A stretch of DNA of 64,000 nucleotides from G965227875 sp965227875 (GTDB lineage Bacteria > Pseudomonadota > Alphaproteobacteria > Rhizobiales > JAJFHC01). Of this stretch, positions 1 through 12,800 are shown piece by piece. Both the position numbers and the translations under genes were made by a program. Positions within the stretch are counted from its first letter, which is position 1, and every line of letters starts with the position of its first letter. Under the pieces are notes generated by a model that had not been told where the DNA came from, ran no database searches, and saw only the letters and a list, made by a program, of their open reading frames with translations. The stretch covers positions 2,728,001 through 2,792,000 of the forward strand of contig OZ245783.1 of NCBI GenBank assembly GCA_965227875.1, read 5' to 3'.

Positions 1-17
1 CGTCTGTCGGTCGTCAT
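1..17 (-). CDS. Possible 5' end of a gene running off the left edge
   Basis: On the minus strand an ATG at position 17 begins five codons reading MTTDR before the window ends. An AGGAG ribosome-binding site (complement of 23-27) sits five bases upstream. The start lies 83 bases downstream of the adhesin stop codon, so this could be the next gene of the same transcript, for example an outer-membrane or processing partner. Nothing can be said about its product. Confidence 0.4.
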
Positions 18-100
18 TTGGGCTCCTGAATCAGTGACATGCCATCTGAAGGAACCCCGTTGGACGGGTCAAGGCCTCGAGGGCGCACACGCTCCGCGGC

Positions 101-865
101 TTACCACTCGATTCGCTCTAGACCCTGGAAATCGACCGTGCTGCCGTCGTTCATCGTCAGCGTCCCGGAGGCGTCCTGGGTCAGTTCGAAGTAGTCTTCT
201 CCGGAATTGGCGATCGACCCGCTGTCGAAAGCGACCGTCCATCCGTCCGGCACTTCGCCGCCGTCGGAATGTTCCAGCCTGAGCGTATCCGTCCAGCCGC
301 TGCCGCCGTCGATCGTGTCGGCCCCGTCACCGGTGCGGAACACGAAAAGATCATTGCCGCCTTCACCGTAGAGCCGGTCATCGCCCGTTCCGCCGATCAG
401 CGTATCGTCGCCGCTGCCGGTCCACACCACGTCATTGCCGGCACCGCCCTCAATATGGTCCACCGCATCGAGATGGGCATTGTCGAACACGTCGTTGCCG
501 CCCCCCAGATACGCGGTCGTCCCGCTGTCGTTGCCATAGACGCGGTCGTCATGATCGCTGCCGATGATGTTCTCGATGCTCGTGTAGCTGTCGCCTGCCG
601 CATCGCCGCCGTACCCGCCGGCCGCGGTCCCCGTGTACTGGCCGCCCGCGCCGGAACCGTCGGTGTCGCTCAGCAGCACGGTGACACCGCTTTCCGCAGC
701 CGAATAGTCCACGGTATCGGTTCCCGCCCCGCCGTCGAACGTGTCCGCGCCACCGCCGCCTGCAAGAACGTCATCTCCGGTCCCGCCGGTCAGTGTGTCG
801 TTGCCCTCAAAGCCGTAGGTGACGTCGTCGTGCTGCGATCCGGCGAATGTCTCGGTCGCCGACGT
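101..865 (-). other. C-terminal RTX calcium-binding block and secretion tail
   Basis: Within the adhesin, roughly residues 7142-7394. Several GGxGxDxLxG-type nonapeptides are readable (for example GFEGNDTLTGGTGDDVLAGG and YGEGGNDLF), followed by a non-repetitive tail ending in GLERIEW. In RTX proteins this arrangement carries the type I secretion signal at the extreme C-terminus, and calcium-driven folding of the repeats takes place outside the cell. Assignment as the secretion signal is by position only. Confidence 0.8.
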
Positions 866-3800
866 GCCCAGATTGATCGTCAGGATCTCGGAATAGAGTT
901 CGCCGCCAATGTTCACCGCGACCGTTACCGTGTCCGAATAAGGTGACGCGGCCTCGTGGTTGGCCGTCAGCGAGATTTCACCGGTACTGGCATCGATCGC
1001 GAATTTGCCGTTCGCACTGTCGGTAAGGGAATAGCTGTATTCGATGCCTGCCATTTCGCCGACGAGATCCGACGTCGCGACCACTGTGCCCGCGGAGAGA
1101 TAGTCCGAGGTCATCCAGCTGGCTGCGCCATCCGCGATGGTGAGATGTGTCCCGTACACGGAGTCGGTGACGGTCGACCCTGAGCCTTCCTCGAACTCGT
1201 AGAGAGCGTAGAGCCCGTACGTCGAACCGTTCAGGTCCGAGTCGAGCGTGGATTGGACTTGCGCCTGGGAACGGGCGCTGTTCCACACCCTGATCTCCGA
1301 AATCTGACCATCGAAGCTCTCCAGGAACTTCCCGCCGGAACTGGTCGCTGCCATGGGCGACGGCACGGACCCGGACGCCACCGACTGTCCGTCGAGATAA
1401 ATCGTCGCCGTGCCGTTGTTGATGACGAGGGACACCATCTGGTCCTCGCCAGGAGTGATGAGCCCTGCTTCGGACTGGATGCTGCCCTGCATCGTGCCCG
1501 AGTCCCATTGGGCATAGGTGAGCTTGCCGTCCTGCACGGAAAGGTAGAAGCCGTTCTGGTCGTAGCCGTCGTTCTGTGCGGCGAGATCGCAATCCCAGCC
1601 CGCACCGGGCTCATTGTCGAAATTGACCTGCATTTCTATGGTGAACGTCGTCTCCGAATGGAGCGGCAGACCGTAGGGCGACGTCAGTGCGTACCCGCTC
1701 GAGTCGACGTCCAGAACAGGTTGCCCGTTGCCTGACAGTTTAGCGTCCGTCGCGCCGAATGTGATGTCGGTGGGCGCTTCGCCGATGTCGCCGACGGTGA
1801 TTGCGACGGTCTCGGAATAGGTGTTGCCCCCGGAGTCCGTGACCTCGATGGTGACGTCGTGGCTGGCATCGGCCTCGTAGTCGATGTTGGCCCCGGCCTT
1901 GACGCGGATTTCGTCTCCGACGACCTCGAAGAAGCCGGACGCGTCCGAGGTCAGCGCATAGGTGAAGGTCTCGCCTGCGTCCTCGTCCGATGCGGAGAGC
2001 GTTGCGACGACCGTGCCGGCATCGGAGTGTTCATTCACGGTTCCGCCCGACAAGGCAATGTCGGTGGGACCTTCGTTCAGGTTGTCGACGTTGAGGGTGA
2101 CGGTCTCGGAATAGGTGTTTCCACCGGCGTCCGTGACCTGGACGGTGACGTCATGGCTGGTGGTGGCCTCGTAGTCGATGGCGGCCCCGGCCTTCACCCG
2201 GATCTGGTCTCCGACGATCTCGAAGAAGCCCGACGCGTCCGAGGTGAGGGTGTAGGTGAAGCTGTCGCCCACATCTTCGTCCGTCGCCGCCAGGGTCGCG
2301 ACCACGGTACCCGCTGCGGCGTTCTCGTCTACGTTGCCACCCGACAGGGTGATGTCCGACGGGGTCTCCGCCACGTTGTTGACGCTCAGCGAAACGACTT
2401 CGGAGTATGTGTTTCCACCGGCGTCCGTCGTCTGGACCGTGACCTCGTATCCGACTTCCGGCGTGATCGGGATGGCATCCTGTGTCGCGATGTCGACGAC
2501 ATCCAGGGAAATATTGTCGAAACGGATCTCCGCGACTTCGTTGACTGTCGTCTTCTTGTTGTTGAAGCCGACGAACTCGATCGTGTGATTGCCGGCAGCG
2601 AGCTCGCCCAGATCGATGGATATGTTCCGGAGCCCCGAATCGTAATCCGTGCTTCCGCCCGGGCCGTTCACGTGGGTGACATAGTCGTTGCCGTCGACGG
2701 TGACGAGGTTCCCGTCGACCCTGATCTGGATCTCGACATATTCGTCGGATTCATAGTGGTGGTCGACGATCATGCGGTAATCGAAGGAGAGCGTGGCCTG
2801 CCCGGTCTCCGAAACGGTGACCGTGCGCGCCCACGATGCTTCCATGTCGATGATGTCGGCATCGTCGACGCTGCCGAGCGTCATCCTCAGGTCGCCATTT
2901 GCACTGCTTCCGGAAGAGTAGGCGCCGGCCGAGTCGTTGAACGTGAAGCCGTCCGCGCCGGTGGAGAAATCACTGTCGATCAGGGTCTCGGTGCTCGTGG
3001 CCGTGGCCGTCAGCGCGAACGCCTCTGCCTGGCCGGGCGGCGGGGTGATCGTGAGGCCGACCGCGGAGGCGCCTGGCACCGTCCACGACCCGTCTCCGTT
3101 GTCGGTTCCCGCTGAAAGTACAGACCCGGAGGGAACACCGGATATAACCACATCCGCACCTGCGGCCGCCTCTTCAAGGATCGACGCGGACAGCGAAACC
3201 GGCTGCGGCTTCTGGGTTCCGGCCTCGTAATCGATGTCGGCCCCGGTCTTCACCCGGATCTGGTCCCCGACGATCTCGAAGAGGCCCGAGGCGTCGGAGG
3301 TCAGGGCGTAGGTGAAGCTGTCACCCGCATCCGCGTCCGTGGTGGCGAGCGTGGCGACCACGGTTCCCGCCGCCGCGTTCTCGTCGACCGAGCCGCCCGT
3401 GAGCGTGATGTCGGACGGGCCTTCGTCCATGAGGTTGTTGACGCTGAGCGAGACGGTCTCGCTGTACGTGTTCCCGCCCGCGTCGGTCACCTGGACGGTC
3501 ACCTCGTGGGAGGCGTCCGTCTCGTAGTCGATGTCGGCCCCGGTCTTCACCCGGATCTGATCACCGACGATCTCGAAGAAGCCGGAGGCGTCGGAAGTCA
3601 GCGCATAGGTGAAGCTGTCGCCGGAATCGGCGTCGGTGGTGGCGAGCGTGGCGACCACCGTGCCTGCACTGGTGTTCTCGTCAACACTGCCGCCCGTCAG
3701 CGTGATGTCGGACGGGCCTTCGTCCATGAGGTTGTTGACGCTGAGCGAGACGGTCTCGGAGTACGTGTTCCCGCCCGCGTCGGTGACCTGAACGGTGACC

Positions 3801-6800
3801 TCGTGGGAAGTGTTGGCCTCGTAATCGAGGTCGGCACCCGCCTTGACACGGATCTGGTCGCCGACGATTTCGAAGAAGCCCGAGGCGTCGGAGGTCAGGG
3901 CATAGGTGAAGCTGTCGCCGCTGTCCGCATCCGTGGTGGCGAGCGTCGCGACCACGGTACCCGCGGCTGCGTTCTCGTCGACCGAACCGCCCGTGAGCGT
4001 GATGTCCGACGGTCCTTCGTCCATGAGGTTGTTGACGCTGAGCGTGACCGTCTCGGAATACGTATTTCCGCCCGCGTCGGTGACCTGGACGGTCACCTCG
4101 TGGCTGGCATCGGCCTCGTAGTCGATATCGGCGCTGGCCTTCACCCGGATCTGGTCGCCGACGATCTCGAAAAAGCCGGAAGCATCCGAGGTCAGGGCAT
4201 AGGTGAAGGAATCGCCCGAGTCGGCATCCGTGGTTGCCAGGGTCGCGACCACGGTACCCGCGGCTGCGTTCTCGTCCACCGAGCCGCCGGTCAGCGTGAT
4301 GTCGGACGGGCCTTCGTCCATGAGGTTGTTGACGCTGAGCGAGACGGTCTCGCTGTACGTGTTCCCGCCCGCATCCGTCACCTGGACGGTGACCTCGTGG
4401 GAGGCGGCGGCCTCGTAATCGATGTCGGCCCCGGTCTTCACCCGGATCTGGTCGCCGACGATCTCGAAGAAGCCCGAGGCGTCGGAGGTCAGCGCATAGG
4501 TGAAGCTGTCGCCGCTGTCCGCATCCGTGGTGGCGAGCGTGGCCACGACCGTGCCCGCTGCCGCGTTCTCGTCGACCGAACCACCCGTTAGCGTGATGTC
4601 GGACGGTCCCTCGTCCATCAGGTTGTTGACGCTGAGCGAGACGGTCTCGCTGTACGTATTCCCACCGGCATCGGTGACCTGGACGGTGACCTCGTGGGAC
4701 GCACCCGCCTCGTAGTCGATATCGGCGCCGGCCTTCACCCGGATCTGATCACCGACGATCTCGAAAAAGCCGGAATCATCCGAAGTCAGGGCATAGGTGA
4801 AGGAATCGCCCGAGTCGGCATCCGTGGTGGCCAACGTGGCCACGACCGTGCCCGTTGCCGCGTTCTCGTCGACCGAGCCGCCCGCCAGCGTGATGTCCGA
4901 CGGACCTTCGTCCATCAGGTTGTTGACCGACAGCGTGACGGTCTCGGAATGGGTGTTTCCGCCGGCGTCCGTCACCTGGACGGTGACCTCGTGGGAGGCA
5001 TCGGCCTCGTAATCGATATCGGCACCGGCCTTCACCCGGATCTGGTCGCCCACGATCTCGAAGAAGCCCGAGGCGTCCGAGGTCAGGGCATAGGTGAAGC
5101 TGTCGCCGGAATCGGCGTCCGCGGTGGCGAGCGTGGCAACCACCGTGCCTGCACTGGTGTTCTCGTCAACACTGCCGCCCGTCAGCGTGATGTCGGACGG
5201 GCCTTCGTCCATGAGGTTGTTGACGCTGAGCGAGACGGTCTCGCTGTACGTGTTCCCGCCCGCATCCGTCACCTGGACGGTGACCTCGTGGGAGGCGTCC
5301 GCCTCGTAATCGATGTCGGCCCCGGTCTTGACGCGGATCTGATCGCCCACGATCTCGAAGAAGCCCGAGGCGTCGGAGGTCAGGGCATAGGTGAAGCTGT
5401 CGCCCGCATCGGCGTCCGTGGTGGCGAGGGTGGCCACGACCGTGCCAGCCACCGCGTTCTCGTCGACCGAGCCGCCGGTGAGCGTGATGTCCGAGGGGCC
5501 CTCGTCCATGAGGTTGTTTACCGAGAGCGTGACCGTCTCGGAATAGGTGTTCCCGCCGGCATCGGTGACCTGGACGGTCACCTCATGGCTGGCGTCCGCC
5601 TCGTAGTCGATATCGGCGCCTGCCTTGACGCGGATCTGATCGCCGAAGATCTCGAAGAAGCCCGAGGCGTCGGAGGTCAGCGCATAGGTGAAGCTGTCAC
5701 CGGAATCGGCATCCGTCGTCGCCAGCGTGGCGACCACGGTTCCAGCCGAGGCGTTCTCGTCGACCGAGCCGCCCGTGAGCGTGATGTCGGACGGGCCTTC
5801 GTCCATGAGGTTGTTGACGCTGAGCGAGACGGTCTCGCTGTACGTGTTCCCGCCCGCATCCGTCACCTGGACGGTCACGTCATGGCTGACATCCGTCTCG
5901 TAATCGATGTCGGCCCCGGCCTTGACGCGGATCTGGTCGCCGGCGATCTCGAAGAAGCCGGAGGCGTCCGAGGTGAGGGCATAGGTGAAGCTGTCGCCAC
6001 TGTCCGCATCCGTAGTGGCGAGCGTGGCGACCACAGTGCCGCCTGCGGCGTTCTCGTCGACCGAACCGCCCGTGAGCGTGATGTCCGAGGGTCCCTCGTC
6101 CATCAGGTTGTTGACGGAGAGGGTGACGGTCTCAGAATAGATTTTCCCGCCCGCATCCGTCACCTGGACGGTGACCTCGTGGGAGGCGTCCGTCTCGTAA
6201 TCGATGGCCGCACCGGTCTTGACGCGGATCTGATCACCGACGATCTCGAAGAAGCCCGAGGCGTCCGAGGTCAGGGCGTAGGTGAAGGAATCGCCTGCGT
6301 CCGCGTCCGTCGTGGCGAGCGTGGCGACGACCGTGCCGGCGGCTGCGTTCTCGTCGACGGCCCCGCCGGTGAGCGTGATGTCGCTGGGGCCTTCGTCCAT
6401 GAGGTTGTTGACGCTGAGGGTGACGGTCTCGGAATAGGTGTTCCCGCCGGCGTCGGTGACCTGGACGGTGACTTCGTGGGAGGCGGCGGCCTCGTAGTCG
6501 ATGTCCGCGCCTGCCTTCACCCGGATCTGGTTGCCGACGATCTCGAAGAAGCCGGAAGCATCCGAGGTCAGCGCATAGGTGAAGCTGTCGCCGGAATCGG
6601 CATCCGTGGTGGCGAGGGTGGCCACGACCGTGCCGGCCGCCGCGTTCTCGTCGACCGAACCGCCCGTGAGCGTGATGTCGGATGGACCTTCGTCCATCAG
6701 GTTGTTGATGCTGAGGGTGACGGTCTCGCTGTACGTATTCCCGCCCGCGTCCGTCACCTGGACGGTGACCTCGTGGGAGGCATCGGCCTCGTAGTCGATG

Positions 6801-9800
6801 TCCGCCCCGGCCTTGACCCGGATCTGATCACCGACGATCTCGAAGAAGCCGGAGGCGTCCGAGGTCAGGGCATAGGTGAAGGAATCCCCTGAATCGGCGT
6901 CTGTCGTCGCCAGCGTGGCGACCGCGGTACCCGCGGCCGCGTTCTCGTCCACCGAGCCGCCGGTCAGCGTGATGTCCGACGGTCCCTCGTCCATCAGATT
7001 GTTGACGCTGAGGGTGACGGTCTCGCTGTACGTGTTCCCGCCCGCATCCGTCACCTGGACGGTGACCTCGTGGGAGGCGGCGGCCTCGTAATCGATGTCG
7101 GCCCCGGTCTTCACCCGGATCTGATCGCCGACGATCTCGAAGAAGCCCGAGGCGTCCGAGGTCAGGGCATAGGTGAAGCTGTCGCCCGCATCCGTGTCAA
7201 CAGTGGCGAATGTGGCCACGACCGTGCCGGCCGCCGCATTCTCGTCGACGGCCCCGCCGGTGAGCGTAATGTCCGAGGGTCCCTCGTCCATCAGGTTGTT
7301 GACCGACAGCGTGACCGTCTCGGAGTACGTGTTCCCGCCGGCGTCGGTCACCTGGACGATGACCTCGTGGGAGGCGGCGGCCTCGTAATCGATATCGGCG
7401 CCGGCCTTCACCCGGATCTGATCACCGACGATCTCGAAGAAGCCCGAGGCGTCGGAGGTCAGTGCATAGGTGAAGGAATCGCCCGCATCGGCGTCGGTGG
7501 TGGCGAGCGTCGCCACGACCGTACCCGCGCTGGCATTCTCGTCCACCGAGCCGCCCGTGAGCGTGATGTCGCTGGGACCTTCGTCCATCAGGTTGTTGAC
7601 GGCAAGGGTGACGGTCTCGGAGTAGGTGTTCCCGCCGGCGTCTGTCACCTGAACGGTGACCACGTGGGAGGCGTCCGTCTCGTAATCGAGGTCTGCACCC
7701 GCCTTGACCCGGATCTGGTCGCCGACGATCTCGAAGAAGCCGGAGGCGTCGGAGGTCAGCGCATAGGTGAAGGAATCACCCGCATCGGCGTCGGTGGTGG
7801 CGAGCGTGGCCACGACCGTACCGGCCACCGCGTTCTCGTCGACGGCCCCGCCCGTGAGCGTGATGTCGGACGGACCTTCGTCCATCAGGTTGTTGACGGA
7901 GAGGGTGACGGTCTCGCTGTATGTGTTCCCACCGGCGTCCGTCACCTGGACGGTCACGTCGTGGGAAGTGTTGGCCTCGTAATCGATGTCGGCGCCGGCC
8001 TTGACGCGGATCTCATCGCCGACGATCTCGAAGAAGCCGGAGGCGTCGGAGGTCAGCGCATAGGTGAAGCTGTCGCCGCTGTCCGCATCCGTGGTGGCCA
8101 GGGTCGCGACCACGGTACTCGCGGCTGCGTTCTCGTCGACCGAGCCGCCCGTGAGCGTGATGTCGGACGGGCCTTCGTCCATGAGGTTGTTGACACTGAG
8201 GGTGACGGTCTCGGAATAGGTGTTCCCGCCCGCATCGGTGACCTGGACGGTGACGTCGTGGGAGGCGCCGGCCTCGTAGTCGATATCGGCCCCGGCTTTG
8301 ACCCGGATCTGATCACCGACGATCTCGAAGAAGCCTGAGGCGTCGGAGGTCAGCGCATAGGTGAAGCTGTCGCCGCTGTCCGCGTCCGTGGTGGCGAGCG
8401 TGGCCACGATCGTGCCAGCCGCCGCGTTCTCGTCGACACTGCCTCCGGACAGCGTGATGTCGGACGGGCCTTCGTCCATGAGGTTGTTGACCGACAGCGT
8501 CACGGTCTCGGAATAGGTGTTGCCGCCCGCATCGGTGACCTGGACGGTGACCTCGTGGGAGGTAGCGGCCTCGTAATCGATATCCGCACCCGCCTTGACC
8601 CGGATCTGATCGCCCACGATCTCGAAGAGACCGGAGGCGTCGGAGATGAGAGCGTAAGTGAAAGAATCCCCGGAATCGGCGTCGGTGGTGGCGAGCGTGG
8701 CCACCACGGTACCCGCGGCTGCGTTCTCGTCGACGGCCCCGCCGGTGAGCATGATGTCCGACGGGCCTTCGTCCATCAGGTTGTTGACACTGAGGGTGAC
8801 GGTCTCGGAATAGGTGTTCCCGCCCGCATCGGTCACCTGGACGGTCACGTCGTGAGAAGTGTTGGCCTCGTAATCGATATCGGCCCCGGCTTTGACCCGG
8901 ATCTGGTCGCCCACGATCTCGAAGAAGCCGGACGCGTCGGAGGTCAGGGCATAGGTGAAGCTGTCGCCGGAATCGGCGTCTGTGGTGGCGAGCGTGGCCA
9001 CGACCGTGCCGGCCGCCGCGTTCTCGTCGACCGAACCGCCGGTGAGCGTGATGTCGCTGGGTCCCTCGTCCATCAGGTTGTTGACCGACAGCGTCACGGT
9101 CTCTGAATAGGTATTGCCACCGGCGTCGGTCACCTGGACGGTCACGTCGTGGGACGCACCCGCCTCGTAATCGATATCGGCCCCGGCCTTCACCCGGATC
9201 TGATCGCCGACGATCTCGAAGAAGCCGGAAGCATCCGAGGTCAGCGCATAGGTGAAGGAATCGCCTGCGTCTGCATCCGTGGTGGCGAGCGTGGCAACCA
9301 CGGTTCCCGCCGAGGCGTTCTCGTCGACGGTCCCGCCGGTCAGCGTGATGTCGCTGGGGCCTTCGTCCATGAGGTTGTTCACCGACAGCGTGACGGTCTC
9401 GCTGTAGGTGTTCCCGCCCGCGTCCGTCACCTGGACGGTCACGTCGTGTGACGTGCCTGCCTCGTAATCGATGTCCGCGCCTGCCTTGACGCGGATCTGG
9501 TCCCCGACGATCTCGAAGAAGCCGGAAGCATCCGAGGTCAGCGCGTAGGTGAAGCTGTCGCCGGAATCGGCATCTGTGGTGGCGAGGGTGGCCACGACCG
9601 TGCCGGCCGCCGCGTTCTCGTCGACGGCCCCGCCGGTGAGCGTGATGTCGGATGGACCTTCGTCCATGAGGTTGTTGATGCTGAGGGTGACGGTCTCGCT
9701 GTGGGTGTTGCCGCCCGCGTCGATCACCTGGACGGTCACCTCGTGGCTGGCATCCGCCTCGTAATCGAGGTCGGCGCCGGTCTTCACCCGGATCTGATCA

Positions 9801-12800
9801 CCGACGATCTCGAAGAAGCCAGAGGCGTCGGAGGTCAGGGCGTAGGTGAAGGAATCGCCCGAGTCGGCATCCGTGGTGGCGAGGGTGGCCACGACCGTAC
9901 CGGCCACAGCGTTCTCGTCGACCGAACCGCCCGTCAGCGCGATGTCGGACGGGCCCTCGTCCATGAGGTTGTTGACCGACAGCGTCACGGTCTCGGAATA
10001 GGTATTGCCGCCGGCATCGGTCACCTGGACGGTCACCTCGTGGGAGGCGGCGGCCTCGTAGTCGATGTCCGCGCCTGCCTTCACCCGGATCTGATCGCCG
10101 ACGATCTCGAAGAAGCCCGAGGCATCCGAGGTCAGCGCATAGGTGAAGCTGTCGCCTGCATCCGCGTCGGTGGTGGCGAGCGTGGCGACCACGGTGCCAG
10201 CCGAGGCGTTCTCGTCCACCGAACCGCCGGTGAGCGTGATGTCGGACGGGCCCTCGTCCATCAGGTTGTTGACGGAGAGGGTGACGGTCTCGTTGTACGT
10301 ATTCCCGCCTGCGTCGGTCACCTGGACGGTGACCTCGTGGGAGGCATCGGCCTCAAAGTCGATGTCGGCACCGGCCTTGACGCGGATCTGGTCGCCGACG
10401 ATCTCGAAGAAGCCCGAGGTGTCCGAGGTCAGCGCATAGGTGAAGCTGTCGCCGGAATCAGCGTCCGTGGTGGCGAGCGTCGCCACGACCGTGCCCGCGG
10501 CGGCGTTCTCGTCGACTGAGCCGCCGGTGAGCGTGATGTCCGAGGGGCCCTCGTCCATCAGGTTGTTGACCGACAGCGTGACCGTCTCGGAGTACGTATT
10601 CCCGCCGGCGTCTGTCACCTGAACGGTGACCTCGTGGGAGGCGTCGGCCTCGTAGTCGATATCGGCGCCGGCCTTCACCCGGATCTGATCGCCGACGATC
10701 TCGAAGAAGCCCGAGGCGTCCGAGGTCAGCGCATAGGTGAAGCTGTCGCCGCTGTCCGCGTCCGTGGTGGCGAGGGTGGCGACCACGGTGCCCGCAGCCG
10801 CGTTCTCGTCGACCGAACCGCCCGTCAGCGTGATGTCGGACGGGCCCTCGTCCATAAGGTTGTTGACGCTCAGCGTGACAGTCTCGGAGTACGTATTGCC
10901 TCCGGCGTCCGTGACTTGGACGGTGACGTCGTGTGACGTACCTGCCTCGTAATCGATATCGGCTCCGGTCTTCACCCGGATCTGGTCGCCCACGATCTCG
11001 AAGAAGCCAGAGGCGTCGGAGGTCAGCGCGTAGGTGAAGGAATCACCCGCATCCGCGTCCGTGGTGGCGAGGGTGGCGACCACGGTACCCGCGGCTGCGT
11101 TCTCGTCGACGGCCCCGCCGGTGAGCGTGATGTCCGAGGGTCCCTCGTCCATCAGGTTGTTGACCGACAGCGTGACCGTCTCGCTGTAGGTATTGCCGCC
11201 GGCATCGGTCACCTGGACGGTGACGTCGTGGGAGGCATCGGCCTCGTAGTCGATGTCCGCACCCGCCTTCACCCGGATCTGGTCGCCGACGATCTCGAAG
11301 AAGCCGGAGGCATCCGAGGTGAGCGCATAGGTGAAGGAATCGCCCGAGTCGGCATCCGTCGTCGCCAGCGTGGCGACGACCGTGCCAACCGCCGCGTTCT
11401 CGTCGATGGCCCCGCCGGTGAGCGTGATGTCGGACGGGCCTTCGTCCATGAGGTTGTTCACCGAGAGCGTCACGGTCTCGCTGTACGTGTTCCCGCCCGC
11501 ATCGGTGACCTGGACGGTGACCTCGTGGGAGGCGTCCGTCTCGTAATCGATATCGGCGCCGGCCTTGACCCGGATCTGATCGCCGACGATCTCGAAGAAG
11601 CCCGAGGCGTCCGAGGTCAGCGCATAGGTGAAGGAATCGCCGAAATCGGCGTCGGTCGTCGAGAGGGTGGCCACGACCGTGCCCGAGCTGGCGTTCTCGT
11701 CGACCGAGCCGCCCGTCAGCGTGATGTCGGACGGGCCTTCGTCCATGAGGTTGTTGACACTGAGCGAGACGGTCTCGGAATAGGTGTTCCCGCCGGCGTC
11801 GGTCACCTGGACGGTCACGTCATGGGAGGCGTCCGCCTCGTAATCGAGGTCTGCACCCGCCTTGACCCGGATCTGGTCGCCGACGATCTCGAAGAAGCCG
11901 GACGCATCGGAGGTGAGGGTGTAGGTGAAGGAATCGCCGGTATCCGCGTCCGTCGTGGCGAGCGTCGCCACGACCGTGTCCGCACTGGCATTCTCGTCGA
12001 CCGAGCCGCCCGTCAGCGTAATGTCCGAGGGTCCCTCGTCCATGAGGTTGTTGACCGACAGCGAGACAGTCTCGGAGTACGTGTTGCCGCCCGCATCGGT
12101 GACCTGGACGGTCACCTCGTGTGAGGCATCGGCCTCGTAATCGATGTCGGCCCCGGTCTTCACCCGGATCTGGTCGCCCACGATCTCGAAGAAGCCGGAG
12201 GCGTCCGAGGTGAGGGCGTAGGTGAAGCTGTCGCCGGAATCGGCGTCCGTGGTGGCGAGGGTGGCCACGACCGTGCCGGCCGCCGCGTTCTCGTCGACGG
12301 CCCCGCCGGTGAGCGTGATGTCGGACGGGCCTTCGTCCATGAGGTTGTTGATGCTGAGGGTGACGGTCTCGCTGTACGTATTGCCGCCGGCATCGGTCAC
12401 CTGGACGGTGACGTCGTGGGAGGCATCCGCCTCGTAGTCGATGTCGGCGCCGGTCTTGACGCGGATCTGGTCGCCGACGATCTCGAAGAGGCCCGAGGCG
12501 TCGGAGGTCAGCGCATAGGTGAAGCTGTCACCGGAATCGGCATCCGTCGTCGCCAGCGTGGCGACCACGGTTCCAGCCACCGCGTTCTCGTCGACCGAGC
12601 CACCCGACAGCGTGATGTCGGACGGACCTTCGTCCATGAGGTTGTTCACGGAGAGAGTGACGGTCTCGCTGTACGTGTTCCCGCCCGCGTCGGTGACCTG
12701 GACGGTCACGTCATGGGAGGCGTCCGCCTCGTAATCGATATCGGCTCCGGCCTTGACGCGGATCTCATCGCCGACGATCTCGAAGAAGCCGGAGGCGTCC

